A stretch of 64,000 nucleotides of DNA from Bartonella taylorii (GCF_023920105.1 NZ_CP083693.1:1319001-1383000); one strand, 5' to 3'; positions 25,550 to 35,821 are shown, counted from the first letter of the stretch. The notes: generated by a model not told the origin, from the sequence alone. Numbers and translations are program-made.

Positions 25550-25963
25550 TTAAGGTTTGCATTCAGGTTGTACTGGACTTCTTTTACAAAACGGGCTGTT
25601 TAAACGCTTCTCAACACTTCGTTGAGGAATGACCGCACCAGGCTGACAAATGGGGAGGTTTTCCTCTTTATAAGTATAACACCACCCCCCCCCTCTCTGA
25701 TCTTTATAGTGGAATCCTGCTTGGATCATACAGGCATAAGTTGTTGCTCTTGCATTGTTGCTTCTCTCTCTATTTTCTGACTCAAGGTCAATAAGACTCG
25801 GCATTCCACATTCTAATAGGGCTTTTCCTACCTCAGTAGAATCTGCTCCTGCCTTCTCCCACATATTCACGTACTCTGTAGGAGTGCTGTCAATTTTTGA
25901 TATGTCACATCCAGTGATACTTAATAGAACTATCCCACTCAATAATTTAAACAGTGTATTCAT
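25550..25963 (-). CDS. Lipoprotein, putative immunity protein for FhaB tail
   Basis: A 137-residue lipoprotein, lipobox LLSITGC followed by Asp. It overlaps the fhaB stop by 4 bases (ATGA), the usual arrangement for a toxin and its immunity partner. Mature features are YVNMWEKAGADSTEVGKALL, ACMIQAGFHYKDQRGGGWCY, ENLPICQPGAVIPQRSVEK and KRSPVQPEC. A lipid-anchored, cysteine-rich partner suggests that the toxin is met outside the cytoplasm. No known CdiI family is recognised. Confidence 0.78.
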   Translation of the reverse strand: MNTLFKLLSGIVLLSITGCDISKIDSTPTEYVNMWEKAGADSTEVGKALLECGMPSLIDLESENRERSNNARATTYACMIQAGFHYKDQRGGGWCYTYKEENLPICQPGAVIPQRSVEKRLNSPFCKRSPVQPECKP

Positions 25964-28900
25964 TTTTTCTTCCTTAAATAACCTAAACCTAAATAATCTA
26001 AAATTGCATCAGATGAATAAATTGTTGCAGTATGAGGTGTTCCATAAGCATGTTTACACGCATCACTCGCATCTCCATAGCAATTATGGGTGCTAGGATC
26101 ATAGCCCAATAGCGCTCTCCCTTGTTCTATTATTGGAATTGCTGGTGGAAATAATACATAGGGGAACTTCAAGGGTACCTTATAAAAAGTAGGCAGATTG
26201 TGACCAATGCTTATACCAACGGGGTCAAGTAGATGGTTTTGTAAATAAATATGATCTTTTTTGCCATCGCTTACGAAATATACCGTATTTGCCATAGATG
26301 CAGCGTTATCAGCTGGTCCAAAAAAACGGATATCTGTTTTGTACCCTATACCGTGGATGCCATGCTTTGCAAAGTCACGCATTCCATTACCCACTGTCAG
26401 ACTACCACGGCTATGCGCATCAACAATCGCTCCTGTGTTGCCATAACGATACATAAAATCCTGAAACTTCTTTGTCGAATTACTCAACCCCCAAAAATTA
26501 CCTTCCAGAAAATCCTGATAAAAAGCTACCCCGAGCTCTACTAGCTTATCTTCAGCTTTTGGAAAATATGTAAAATAAAGCGGTTCATGTTCATTATCAG
26601 CCAACTGAACCGCATTACGGGCTGCCTCATCTGGTGTATTTAAAATACCATTGTAGAACATACGCCTATTGCCATCAGACCCTGCTTGTAAATACTTCTC
26701 TTCCTCAGGTGTTAAATAGCGATACAGAGTGATATACTTTCCATCGCTGTCTTTGATATATTCTCCATTTTCATTTGTTGCATAGAGTACTTTACCATTT
26801 TCATCATGCACAACCTCACCCACGGGATGCTCTTTGAGATATGCGACTTCACGCACTTTGTCCCAGTATCCAAATCCTTCATCCGATAAATCATTGATCA
26901 TATCTAAGCGATTATGCACTGCTCCCTCAAGCGATGTGGCATCCACCGGTGCAACGGCTTGGTGGGCTGCTGCGGTGTTGCGGTTGAGGGCATCGATGAT
27001 TTGTCCAGCATCTTGGACCATTGCCCTCTGGTTAGATCTACCGGTCAAAATGATGCTGCCATCACTGATGGCAGATTTGGTTTCCCCTTCCGCTCCATTG
27101 TGTACCTTTCCGTGATTTAAAACATTTTTGGCAATGTTTTTTATCGTGTCATTTCCAGAAAGGCTAAAACCATGGCTGCTGGCTTGCGCATGGGCACTGT
27201 TGGTGATGTCACTGGTGGTAATACTTCCTGTGGTCAGGCTGTTTTTGTCTGCCGGCGCGGTGCTGGCAATGATGCCTCCGGTCAACGTTGTTTTGTCTTT
27301 AACGTTGATCTTAAAACCGCCATCACCAGCTTTGATGCCTGATTGTTCCACAACACTGTGATAATCGCTAGAGGATTGATCCTTTTGGAAAGAGGCGTTC
27401 ATAGAGCCTCCACCACCCGTTTGTCCAGCACCAAAGCCAACAGAAACAGAGTTTTGCTTACTAGAAGTCTGTCCCGTATCACTGCGGCTGGTAATGGTGA
27501 AAGCACCCCCTACTTCCATTTCTACACGCTCTCCAGAAGCCACTGCTCCCGCCAGTGTGGTATTTCCCCCACTTGTGGTATGAACCGTGCCGATACCAAT
27601 AATATGAGCGTTCTTTTGTTGAACCGCCTCACTGGAACCTTCCCCTTGACTAAAAGCGGCATTGCCCGTTGCCCCTGCGCTACCCGTGCCATAACCGTAG
27701 CCAACACTCATTGAAGTACTTTCACTACTGTTTTGTGTGCTTTGCACATTTTGCGCACTTTCAAAGGTGATATCTTTACCCGCTTCCAAGGTGATATTCC
27801 CGCTCTGCGCATCATTGCCCCGTGCATAGACAGGATTGCTACCAGCGATAATATCGCTTCCAACACCATGAATACTCCCATTATGGGCATGCATGTTGAC
27901 AGCGCGCCCTGCTTCTATGCTATTGGTTACAGCAGTAGATGTCTGAGCAGATGCCTCCACTTTTTCAGTCTTAAAGCCCACGGTTACACTGCCAGATGCA
28001 CCAGCCATATTGGCAAGAGCATCCTTGGTGGAGCCCCCCATACCACCTAATGTGCTGCCCAGTGTTTTTGTGATGTTACCCCTTTCCCCTGTGTTGCCAG
28101 TCAGCCAATTAACAAAATTTCTGCCTTTGTTAAAGAGGTGATTGATTTTGAGCCCTGTAAGTATGCCATTAAGAACGGTGTTATTTCCATCCTTATTATT
28201 CATGTGATCTGCGGCATCTTTTAGTCCTTGTACCGTGCCAAGGACACCGATATCACCAGAAGCTGTCACACCAGCAAAGGACTTTTCATGGGTTTCTTGT
28301 GCGTTAGAGGTATCATAGCTTTCCGAAAGCGTGATAGTATTGCCAGCATCAATGTTGACATCACGATTTGCCGAAACATTTGTCGCTTGTAAATTCACAT
28401 CATTGTCAGCAGTAATCTGCACATCTTGGCGTGCCGTAAAATGTGATTGTACGGAAGTATTTTCCCATTGATCCCCTGTGTCTTTGGCGCTTGCAATTCC
28501 AACACCCACAGAAGCACCACTGCTGCTCTTTTCAAACTGAATGCCAAAACCTGAGCGCTCTTCTTTTGAGCTTGAAGTATGACGATCATGACCAACAGAC
28601 ACATTGACATCATGCGCTGCCGAAAGGTTAATATTCTCACCTGCAAAATCAGAGCCCACCACGTTCACATCTTTTGTCCTAGCAATGATGTTGATATTGC
28701 CATCAGCATTCAGAGAAGAGCCTTGATGTTCAAAACTCTCTTCATTTTCTGTTTTTCCCTCACTCCCATATATCGACACAAAGCCCTTACCTGAACCCAC
28801 ACCAAAACCTGTTTCATGGGTTTCTGAATGGCTCTTATGATGATCTGTCATGCCATCAATCGTCACATTTTCTCCCGTCACATGAATACCTTCATTTGCA

Positions 28901-31900
28901 AACATATGAGAAGCTGTGATTGTAGTCTCTTTGTCTGATTGCGTGATAATGTTGCCCGTTGCCCCAAGGATAGAGGAGACCGTTGTGCTATGCGATTGAG
29001 AGCTATTGGAGGATTCCTCATGCAAAAAACTACTTTCTGAGGATTGTTCTTGCTGGTCGTAGTGTTCTTGAATACCTTTGATAGTAATCTTTCCCCCAGA
29101 GTGAATGGTAATATCCGCTTTTGCCTGATCGGTTATTTCCCCTGGCTTGCCTGCTGTGAGCATCGACGCTACAATCTGCGTATTGTTTCCAGATTCAAGA
29201 GCAACACCTTTTTCTCCTGCTATACTTGAACCTACCACTTGGGTAGCTCCAAAAGTTTCATGATAGGATGAGCTTCCCCCAAAAAAACCGCCATCTGTGT
29301 AGCTAGATATCTCACGGTGTGAGCTATCCTCTGCATTGTTGATGAGAATATCGTTGCTGGCTTTCAACCCCACCTTGCCCTCAGCAGCAATAGAACTGCC
29401 CGTGATGCTAAGGTCATGCGCCTTTCCATCCTGCCCCGCAACAACCGTGGTATCACCCCCTGATTTTATCGAAGAGCCCAGAGAAATAGACTCTTGCCTG
29501 TCAATACTAAAGTCGCTGCCCTGAAAATGATAATCTCTTTCATCGTTTCTCACCCCTATTGTTATCTCCCTTTGTGCGCCAAGAGCAACATTGCCCTTCG
29601 CATCTATATCAGAAGCAGCAATATGGATATCTTGACCGGATAGGACCGTGGTATCTTTTCCAGAACTTAAATGAGAGCCATTGTGTAAGGTGACATGGGA
29701 GGTTTGCCCATCCTGCGTATGATTGTCCATGCTGTTGCGCGTGGCATCAATCGAAACATTGCCCTCAGCTTGTAAGAGAAGTTTATCCTTTGTTTGAACA
29801 TCAGAGCCTAGAACATTGAGATCCTTTCCAGAAGCAAGTGTCGTTGAGCCCCCAGAATTGACTTCCGATTTATGATGCATGGTGGCATCACCCTGTTCGC
29901 TGTGGTAATGTGTTTGCGCTGAACCTATTGTTAAATTGCCCTGCTCTGTGGCCATGGCAAGATCACCCTTCGTGGTGATCCTCACCCCTGAAGCTGTGAG
30001 ATCTTGTTTGGCAATCACGCTCGCATTGCCACCAGCAGAAAGCGCATCGGTGTTTAATACGGTCTCCACGCCGTCAACCGTTGTGCGCCCTGCATCTAAA
30101 CGAATATTCTTCTGTGCAACTAAAAAAGCATCACCACCCGCCGCAAAATGCCCTCCTTGACTGAGGATATCCCCACCATGCACATGCAATTGGTGGTTTG
30201 CCGCAATCCGCCCTGAATTGGTTATTGTGGAATTGCTGGTATTTTGGCTGGTGATATTGACATCATCCCCCATGATCAAGGCACCAGCAGAAACAAAGGA
30301 GGCTCTCTCCTTTTCGGGGATGTAAAGCACCGGCGCATAAACATCCATGCCCTTGACCTGTTGGCGTACATAAATCACCATCGGAGCTTCTAGAGAAGCA
30401 AGTTGTTCTTCACTTAAAGGCTCACCAAAAGTCAAATTGTGTGTTTTTGCATAATCTGCCCCCACATCCAGCAAGTTTTTGACTTGTTCAATGGCATCAC
30501 TTCCAGGAATGAAAGAGCCCTTGCCCAAACCTTGCCCCACAAGATCACGCATTTGTTTTTCAATCAGTTGCTTTTCAAAATAAGCATCCCCTAAGAAAAA
30601 AATCTCTCTGTCAGGATTGTAACCAATTCTATTCAAAAAATAGGCTGAACCATAAAACTTGCCAACATCAAGGAATTCTGCCCGCGTTTCATAAATAAAA
30701 TTCTGCTTGGGCAGCGTGCCCCCAACCCCACCCGATTGGGGCTTTGGTAAAGGAAGCCCATCAGAAAGTTCTCCTGCATTATTGAGATCTACTTTTGGTG
30801 TAAAGAGAGCACCAGCCCCAGTTAAACCACTTAAGTCCTCCAGTGGATTACCTTCAACGGTTTTTGCTTCAAAATGCGCATCTCCTGTAATGGAACCTTT
30901 CGCTGCCGTGTTATTGAGTTGATCGACCACCAAATTCAACGTGCCACCCGCTTGGACAAGACCAGAAACGCTATCAAGAACTTTTGAACCAGTTTGGCGA
31001 AAACCATCATTATTTATTATATCTAAAGCAACATTTCGGCTTCCATCAGCGTTATAAGCATAACAATAAGCATCCGTATTAGCCTGACAACCCATATAGG
31101 TATTTTTATAAGCTGTTGCCCCCAAATTGGTCAGCACATTGGCGTGGATATCGGCATTTCCCCCTGCTTCTATAGAGCTATAATGGTTGTCAATGGTATC
31201 AGCGTTAATGATGAGATTGCCGTGAGACTGTATCATTCCTTGACGAGTAGGCGAAAATTCTTGCGTGACAGTTTTCTGTATCATGTGAGATAAATTATTC
31301 CATCGGTACCCTTGAAAAAAAAGCCAACTTTTATTCTCTTCCTTCCAAGTAAACGCCTTGTATACTATCCCATCTTCTAAAGTTATCTTACCATAAGTTG
31401 CCTCTTTGTTGGCCAAAGAATTTTTAATGTGAAGATTACATGTGTTTCCTGAACATTCAGCTTCCTTATAGGAAACGCCCCATAGTTCCATCCCCAACTC
31501 ATTTGCTATACTTGTTGTATGATACAAAATCGCATTTTTAATTGAATCAAAACCCTCTGGTTTTTCGAATGCGATGGCGACTTCTTCCGTTTTTTCCGTG
31601 ATAACGGGTGTGCTATCGGCTTCGTTTTTCAGACTGTTGGTTTGGATATTTAAGTTTCCACCAACTTGAATAAAGCCCGCTTTATTGACAAGGGAAAGGC
31701 TTTTTCCAGTACCTTCTGCATTGGTGAAAGATAAATCACCCTCTGCAACAATGGCGCCAAAATCATTGCGCAAAGCCCCATCAACTTGTAAAGCACCATT
31801 GCCCTTCACATAAATTAAACCCGTTTTGCTGTTCCTCGCATCACCCCTCACGCTAAAGGCTAAATTATGCCCTGCTGCCAATTGACCGCTATTTTTAAGC

Positions 31901-34086
31901 TCCCCTGTTTTGATGACAAAATCTCGTGCCGCTAAAACCGATGTGGCCTCATCCACCATAACGCCTGGAGCAACAAAGAGAATATCTCCTGTCCCGCCTT
32001 CATCGGTAACGGCTTGTAGCCGTGCATGGTGAATATCAAGAACATTGGTGCTTTGAAAATCTAAACCGCCATAAATCAGCGTACTGCCCGAAACATAAAT
32101 ATGATCCGCAGTTAAATATAGCGTTTGCGGCGTATAAATATGAGAACGATTATTGCTCAAATCGAGAGTGTTGGCTGTCAATCTCACATCCCCCTTAGCA
32201 GACAGCACATTCTCAACACTGATCCCTCCTGATACCGATGTCAATGTGGCTGTGCCATAGCCTATGATCTGATCATAATAAATGTCGTTGCCAGCAAAAA
32301 GGTCAATATTGCCACCACTGATAATATGTCCAACCTTTACGCCCCTTTGTGCTGTAATAGAAAGAGAACCTTTATCATGAAAAACAAGATCACCTGTAGG
32401 GTTCGAAGGGCTCACCTGAGAGTGAACAAAATCTAAACCTGTCATCAATGTGCCTGCATCAAGGCTTCCCACCTTTAAAACCGCATCATCACCTGTCATC
32501 ATGGTAGAAAAATCAACCGCCCCACCATGAATATCTGCTCTGCCATGGGCTAAAACTTGCCCAAAATGAATGCCGGCATGAGGTTCAACATGAATGGCAA
32601 CATTGTGATGCGATAGGATCGTTTGAGAAACAGAAAGCCCATGATATGCAACAAGTGTGACATTCCCTGCTCCATAAATATTTGCGGCATTAATGATCCC
32701 GCCTCCACTTTGGAGATCAACATCCCCATGGCTGCCCAAAACAAGGCTACCAGCAGCTTGTGTTGCTGCCATATCAACCCCACCAGCTAAAAAATAGGCT
32801 TGTATATCACCACCGGCATGCGCCCTTAAATTGCCCCCCGCTAAAACCGTACCACCAATATTCAGTGCGCCACCAGATTCAAGGGTCACATCAGCGCCAG
32901 CGCCAAGCCCTGAAACTTGCAGAGCATGGCGCGAAGAAAGCTCCAGATTGCTCCCAGAGGTGGCTTTTCCGCTAATCGTTAAAAGCCCATCCTGCGCATC
33001 TACGCTCAAATGACCATCCGCGCCAACTGTCTCTAACGTGACACCTTTTTTTGCTGCAATCTCAACATGCTTTTTCGACGTAATGTGCTTTGCATGAAGG
33101 GTATCGCTTTTTGATTGAAGAACAACACCATCATGACCAAAAACATCCTTCAACGAGATTTTTCCATCAGCAGAAAGATGCAACTGCCCCGCATTGGCTG
33201 CCATATCATGGCGCATGCGAACCCCAACACCTTTTTCCGTTGCCACAAGTTTTATTCTGTCCGCTTGTAGAGCCCCTAACGCAGAACCGTCTATCGCATA
33301 TTCCGGCTTGCCGGTAATATCGGTCAACTCCTTCATCTGCCGAGAAGCATAATCAAAGTGACCGGTCCCTGCTGTCACTCCAATTGTCCTCCCCGCAACA
33401 GCTCCTTCAAAATGCACTGTGCGTGAGACAATATCGACAATATCAACAGCCCCTTGGCTTGAGAAAAAATTCGCACCCTGGGGTCCAAAGGTGATATCCC
33501 CACCTTGAACCTCAAACCCTTTCAGAAAACCACTCCCATCAATTTCTGGTACACCCGTGGTTAAGGTCGCATGGGGCGTATTGATAAAGCCACAACCATC
33601 ACAACTTATCCCATTGGGATTGGCTATAATCACATCGGCTTGATGCCCAAAAACCTCCGCTGGACCATGAAGCGCACTGCGCTTGCTGCTGGTGACTTCA
33701 TTTAAAATTACTTTCGCCGAACCAGAGTAGCGCAAATGCGGATTGCCCGGCATAATGCCACCCAACTGCGATTGTCCTACTTCTTGCGCGTGATTGTTTA
33801 AAATGACACCTGGATTGCCAATATTGAAATCGTAATATTTATTGTGTGATAAGCCTTTGCCATTGGGGGTAACAATATCAATCGAGGGAACCCCATTGGG
33901 TGCTGCCACAATATCTGGGCGATGAGCGGCACCTGCGTTAGGGTCAACAGCAATTTGCGCCTGTAGTGTTGCTGGTTGTAAAAGAAAAGGTAAACCAATC
34001 CCGCCTAGCAAAACCTTTTTGAGCATCGTACTGGAGACTAAAACTTCAAACCATGTTGCTCTTTTTGCTCTCTGCTCATATCTCAT
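25960..34086 (-). CDS. fhaB: FhaB/CdiA-type two-partner-secreted exoprotein with toxin-like tail
   Basis: Very large surface adhesin or contact-dependent inhibition protein, about 2708 residues. The ATG at 34086 has GGGG about 9 bases upstream. A long signal peptide ends near ATLQA (about residue 43). The TPS secretion domain (about 45-270) includes the signature NPNGI at 156-160. A long beta-helical body of FHA-type repeats follows (for example DVNIDAGNTITL, DVQITADNDVNLQATN). From about residue 2458 the tail changes to YRYLTPEEEKYLQAGSDGNR, with DAHSRGSLTVGNG and THNCYGDASDACK, as in the orphan cassettes. No TpsB transporter gene lies in the window. Intact, with no frameshift seen. Confidence 0.88.
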   Translation of the reverse strand: MRYEQRAKRATWFEVLVSSTMLKKVLLGGIGLPFLLQPATLQAQIAVDPNAGAAHRPDIVAAPNGVPSIDIVTPNGKGLSHNKYYDFNIGNPGVILNNHAQEVGQSQLGGIMPGNPHLRYSGSAKVILNEVTSSKRSALHGPAEVFGHQADVIIANPNGISCDGCGFINTPHATLTTGVPEIDGSGFLKGFEVQGGDITFGPQGANFFSSQGAVDIVDIVSRTVHFEGAVAGRTIGVTAGTGHFDYASRQMKELTDITGKPEYAIDGSALGALQADRIKLVATEKGVGVRMRHDMAANAGQLHLSADGKISLKDVFGHDGVVLQSKSDTLHAKHITSKKHVEIAAKKGVTLETVGADGHLSVDAQDGLLTISGKATSGSNLELSSRHALQVSGLGAGADVTLESGGALNIGGTVLAGGNLRAHAGGDIQAYFLAGGVDMAATQAAGSLVLGSHGDVDLQSGGGIINAANIYGAGNVTLVAYHGLSVSQTILSHHNVAIHVEPHAGIHFGQVLAHGRADIHGGAVDFSTMMTGDDAVLKVGSLDAGTLMTGLDFVHSQVSPSNPTGDLVFHDKGSLSITAQRGVKVGHIISGGNIDLFAGNDIYYDQIIGYGTATLTSVSGGISVENVLSAKGDVRLTANTLDLSNNRSHIYTPQTLYLTADHIYVSGSTLIYGGLDFQSTNVLDIHHARLQAVTDEGGTGDILFVAPGVMVDEATSVLAARDFVIKTGELKNSGQLAAGHNLAFSVRGDARNSKTGLIYVKGNGALQVDGALRNDFGAIVAEGDLSFTNAEGTGKSLSLVNKAGFIQVGGNLNIQTNSLKNEADSTPVITEKTEEVAIAFEKPEGFDSIKNAILYHTTSIANELGMELWGVSYKEAECSGNTCNLHIKNSLANKEATYGKITLEDGIVYKAFTWKEENKSWLFFQGYRWNNLSHMIQKTVTQEFSPTRQGMIQSHGNLIINADTIDNHYSSIEAGGNADIHANVLTNLGATAYKNTYMGCQANTDAYCYAYNADGSRNVALDIINNDGFRQTGSKVLDSVSGLVQAGGTLNLVVDQLNNTAAKGSITGDAHFEAKTVEGNPLEDLSGLTGAGALFTPKVDLNNAGELSDGLPLPKPQSGGVGGTLPKQNFIYETRAEFLDVGKFYGSAYFLNRIGYNPDREIFFLGDAYFEKQLIEKQMRDLVGQGLGKGSFIPGSDAIEQVKNLLDVGADYAKTHNLTFGEPLSEEQLASLEAPMVIYVRQQVKGMDVYAPVLYIPEKERASFVSAGALIMGDDVNITSQNTSNSTITNSGRIAANHQLHVHGGDILSQGGHFAAGGDAFLVAQKNIRLDAGRTTVDGVETVLNTDALSAGGNASVIAKQDLTASGVRITTKGDLAMATEQGNLTIGSAQTHYHSEQGDATMHHKSEVNSGGSTTLASGKDLNVLGSDVQTKDKLLLQAEGNVSIDATRNSMDNHTQDGQTSHVTLHNGSHLSSGKDTTVLSGQDIHIAASDIDAKGNVALGAQREITIGVRNDERDYHFQGSDFSIDRQESISLGSSIKSGGDTTVVAGQDGKAHDLSITGSSIAAEGKVGLKASNDILINNAEDSSHREISSYTDGGFFGGSSSYHETFGATQVVGSSIAGEKGVALESGNNTQIVASMLTAGKPGEITDQAKADITIHSGGKITIKGIQEHYDQQEQSSESSFLHEESSNSSQSHSTTVSSILGATGNIITQSDKETTITASHMFANEGIHVTGENVTIDGMTDHHKSHSETHETGFGVGSGKGFVSIYGSEGKTENEESFEHQGSSLNADGNINIIARTKDVNVVGSDFAGENINLSAAHDVNVSVGHDRHTSSSKEERSGFGIQFEKSSSGASVGVGIASAKDTGDQWENTSVQSHFTARQDVQITADNDVNLQATNVSANRDVNIDAGNTITLSESYDTSNAQETHEKSFAGVTASGDIGVLGTVQGLKDAADHMNNKDGNNTVLNGILTGLKINHLFNKGRNFVNWLTGNTGERGNITKTLGSTLGGMGGSTKDALANMAGASGSVTVGFKTEKVEASAQTSTAVTNSIEAGRAVNMHAHNGSIHGVGSDIIAGSNPVYARGNDAQSGNITLEAGKDITFESAQNVQSTQNSSESTSMSVGYGYGTGSAGATGNAAFSQGEGSSEAVQQKNAHIIGIGTVHTTSGGNTTLAGAVASGERVEMEVGGAFTITSRSDTGQTSSKQNSVSVGFGAGQTGGGGSMNASFQKDQSSSDYHSVVEQSGIKAGDGGFKINVKDKTTLTGGIIASTAPADKNSLTTGSITTSDITNSAHAQASSHGFSLSGNDTIKNIAKNVLNHGKVHNGAEGETKSAISDGSIILTGRSNQRAMVQDAGQIIDALNRNTAAAHQAVAPVDATSLEGAVHNRLDMINDLSDEGFGYWDKVREVAYLKEHPVGEVVHDENGKVLYATNENGEYIKDSDGKYITLYRYLTPEEEKYLQAGSDGNRRMFYNGILNTPDEAARNAVQLADNEHEPLYFTYFPKAEDKLVELGVAFYQDFLEGNFWGLSNSTKKFQDFMYRYGNTGAIVDAHSRGSLTVGNGMRDFAKHGIHGIGYKTDIRFFGPADNAASMANTVYFVSDGKKDHIYLQNHLLDPVGISIGHNLPTFYKVPLKFPYVLFPPAIPIIEQGRALLGYDPSTHNCYGDASDACKHAYGTPHTATIYSSDAILDYLGLGYLRKKK

Positions 34087-34222
34087 GCTTGTATTCCCCA
34101 ATAATATGCTTAAAGATTCATTGTTAATGTCATTAAAAATGTTCCAGGCTTCTTGTGCTTAACTGTGCTCCAGAAAATATATAATGAATTGCAAGCTGTA
34201 TCTTTCCCTCTCAAAATGGTCC

Positions 34223-34453
34223 CTAGTTTTCTTCAAAAGAGAGAGAAACTTTGCCAAGCGTTAAAGCACGTAAATGCTCACGGGCAAAATTATCTGTTGG
34301 TATTTGTGGATATAAAAATGCCGAAGAACGCGCATAAACAGTGACGCCAGAAAACATGCCAAACAACACTAAAATGGCTAGAAAAATTCTTAAAAGAGAA
34401 CTTCGGCGTAAAAATACAGAAAACAATACAGATTGCCCCCCACTTTGCATCAT
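34223..34453 (-). CDS. Short exported peptide, possible 5' fragment of a TpsB transporter
   Basis: A 76-residue frame upstream of fhaB on the same strand. It has a signal peptide (SSLLRIFLAILVLFGMFSGV ending TVYARS) and a short mature part (FLYPQIPTDNFAREHLRAL). TpsB transporters such as FhaC/HecB begin with a signal peptide and then a short helix of this general kind before the POTRA domains, so this may be a truncated transporter gene; the similarity is weak. It might also be an unrelated exported peptide. Confidence 0.35.
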   Translation of the reverse strand: MMQSGGQSVLFSVFLRRSSLLRIFLAILVLFGMFSGVTVYARSSAFLYPQIPTDNFAREHLRALTLGKVSLSFEEN

Positions 34454-35212
34454 TCAAAAAGCATTATTTAAAAATGCTTCATAAATCTCTAACAATACCA
34501 CTCAAAACCCACGGCCCTATGACGCTTTTAGCAAAAGCGCATACCCCTGTAACCAAAGACAAATGGCACCCAAAAATAACTTGATTGTAATTGTGTGAAG
34601 ATCTCTCCCCCCATATTTACACCATTAAAGTTGTAACCAAAATTGTTTGGAAAGTCAATGCCTAACGCCTCAATATCCTTATCAATAAAAGACCATAAAC
34701 TCGCTCTTCAACCTCTCTAAGCTACTCAACATGACATGCTAAATAAACGATACATCGTCCTACCAATCTCATCCTTTGGTAAAAAATCATGCTAGCAAAC
34801 AATAAAGAAATCTCTTTTGAGAACCTTTCAAAACAACCACAAAAAACTCTTTTACAGAGCATTAGGGAACTTTTCTCCAAAGAAAATGATCTGAATTGCT
34901 TCAGAAAAAGAGTTTTGTCACTTTTGTCAGTTCTTTTAACAAACAAAATTATATTTTAGAAAGTAACAAAATGCTTCAAAATACTCATTCTGATATTTTA
35001 AAGCACATGCTACATTTGTCTTTTTTCCATAAAATAAACAGCAAATTCCACTATTTTGCTGATCTGATCTCTCTCATGGGCTGTGGATAAACAGCCTTTA
35101 AAAACTCTTTTGAAAAAAATTATCCGCTTTTTTAGCATTTTTCTGCATTTTTTCTCAATTCGTTCAAAATGGATTTAATAAGCTTCGTTTTGATTCTTTT
35201 GATAAGAATTAA
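34454..35212. other. Intergenic region between fhaB and the restriction-modification gene
   Basis: No convincing genes. A minus-strand terminator lies at 34456-34479. A 6-base stem around GGATAA is found at 35079-35096. The region may be a decayed accessory gene, but no reading frame was recognised. Confidence 0.4.
34456..34479 (-). terminator. Terminator-like hairpin, minus strand
   Basis: AAGCATT (34459-34465) pairs with AATGCTT (34473-34479); on the minus strand the stem is followed by five T (34456-34460). It would end a transcript coming from the right, upstream of the exported peptide gene. Confidence 0.4.
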
Positions 35213-35278
35213 CCCTCTCATACGAAAACGGAGCCCTGTTATAATATACTTCACCCTCATCATTCTGATAATAAACAT

Positions 35279-35821
35279 GTCACTTTACGCTCTCTCTTAG
35301 AATATTATCGTCAACGAGCAACATCACCCCGTGAATTGGGAACATTGTTTGAAAACCTTGTGAAGGCTTATCTTATGCATGACCCTCTCCATTATGGACG
35401 ATATGAAAAAGTTGAAAGCTATTTTGAATGGGCTAAAGAGCGTGAAGGTTGGAATAAAAATGATATCGGCATTGATCTGGTGGCAAAGCTTCGTCATCAA
35501 GAGGGGTATGTGGCTATTCAATGTAAGTTTTATAAAGCAGACCATCAGATCAGTAAAAAAGATATTGATAGCTTTATCGCTGCCTCTGGAAAAGACATCT
35601 TTAAATATCGCCTTCTTGTCGATACCACGGAAGTGGAATTAAGTGACAATGTGAATGCTATGATCAAAGGACAAGCGATACCCGTTTATCGCATTGACCT
35701 TCGTCATATGGAAAACAGTCGTATAGATTGGCAAATATTTGCAACGAAAAAAGAAGTTGTTCTGAAATCGACAAAAGAGCCTCGTCCTCATCAGAAAGAA
35801 GCTCTTGAGAAAAGTCTGTGA
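35279..35821 (+). pseudogene. Mrr-like nuclease part of a single-chain restriction-modification enzyme
   Basis: N-terminal nuclease domain cut from the rest by a frameshift. The frame is open from 35213; sequence that looks coding (TLRSLLEYYRQRATSPRELG) starts before the first usable start codon, a TTG at 35336, and an ATG at 35277 is one base out of frame, so the true start seems lost as well. The Mrr-type PD-(D/E)xK core is visible as NDIGIDLVAK followed by GYVAIQCKFY. At about 35794-35805 an A-run has one extra base: the frame ends EALEKSL-stop, whereas dropping one A joins ALEK to VCEGLKEADRGKLI of the next gene. Confidence 0.75.

Larger units (their letters stand above)
20549..26720 (-). 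repeat. Tandem array of toxin-tail / lipoprotein cassettes
   Basis: Five consecutive units of about 1.2 kb, each a toxin-like tail followed by a lipoprotein gene, plus a terminal stub, all on the minus strand. The first tail is fused to fhaB; the others begin with a short stub (for example SLGMAGLFPQLHYLTPEEEK) instead of the FhaB body. Near-identical blocks recur in the tails, such as TGAIVDAHSRGSLTVGNG. Tails and lipoproteins differ mostly in the middle and toward the end. The arrangement should allow recombination to move an orphan tail onto fhaB. Confidence 0.85.

Noticed and set aside
27128..33317. Many open frames on the plus strand opposite fhaB
   Set aside because: They are antisense shadows of a long, GC-richer repetitive gene; none has a ribosome site or a recognisable product.
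34454..35212. Insertion sequence between fhaB and the restriction gene
   Set aside because: No transposase fragment, terminal inverted repeats or target duplication were seen.
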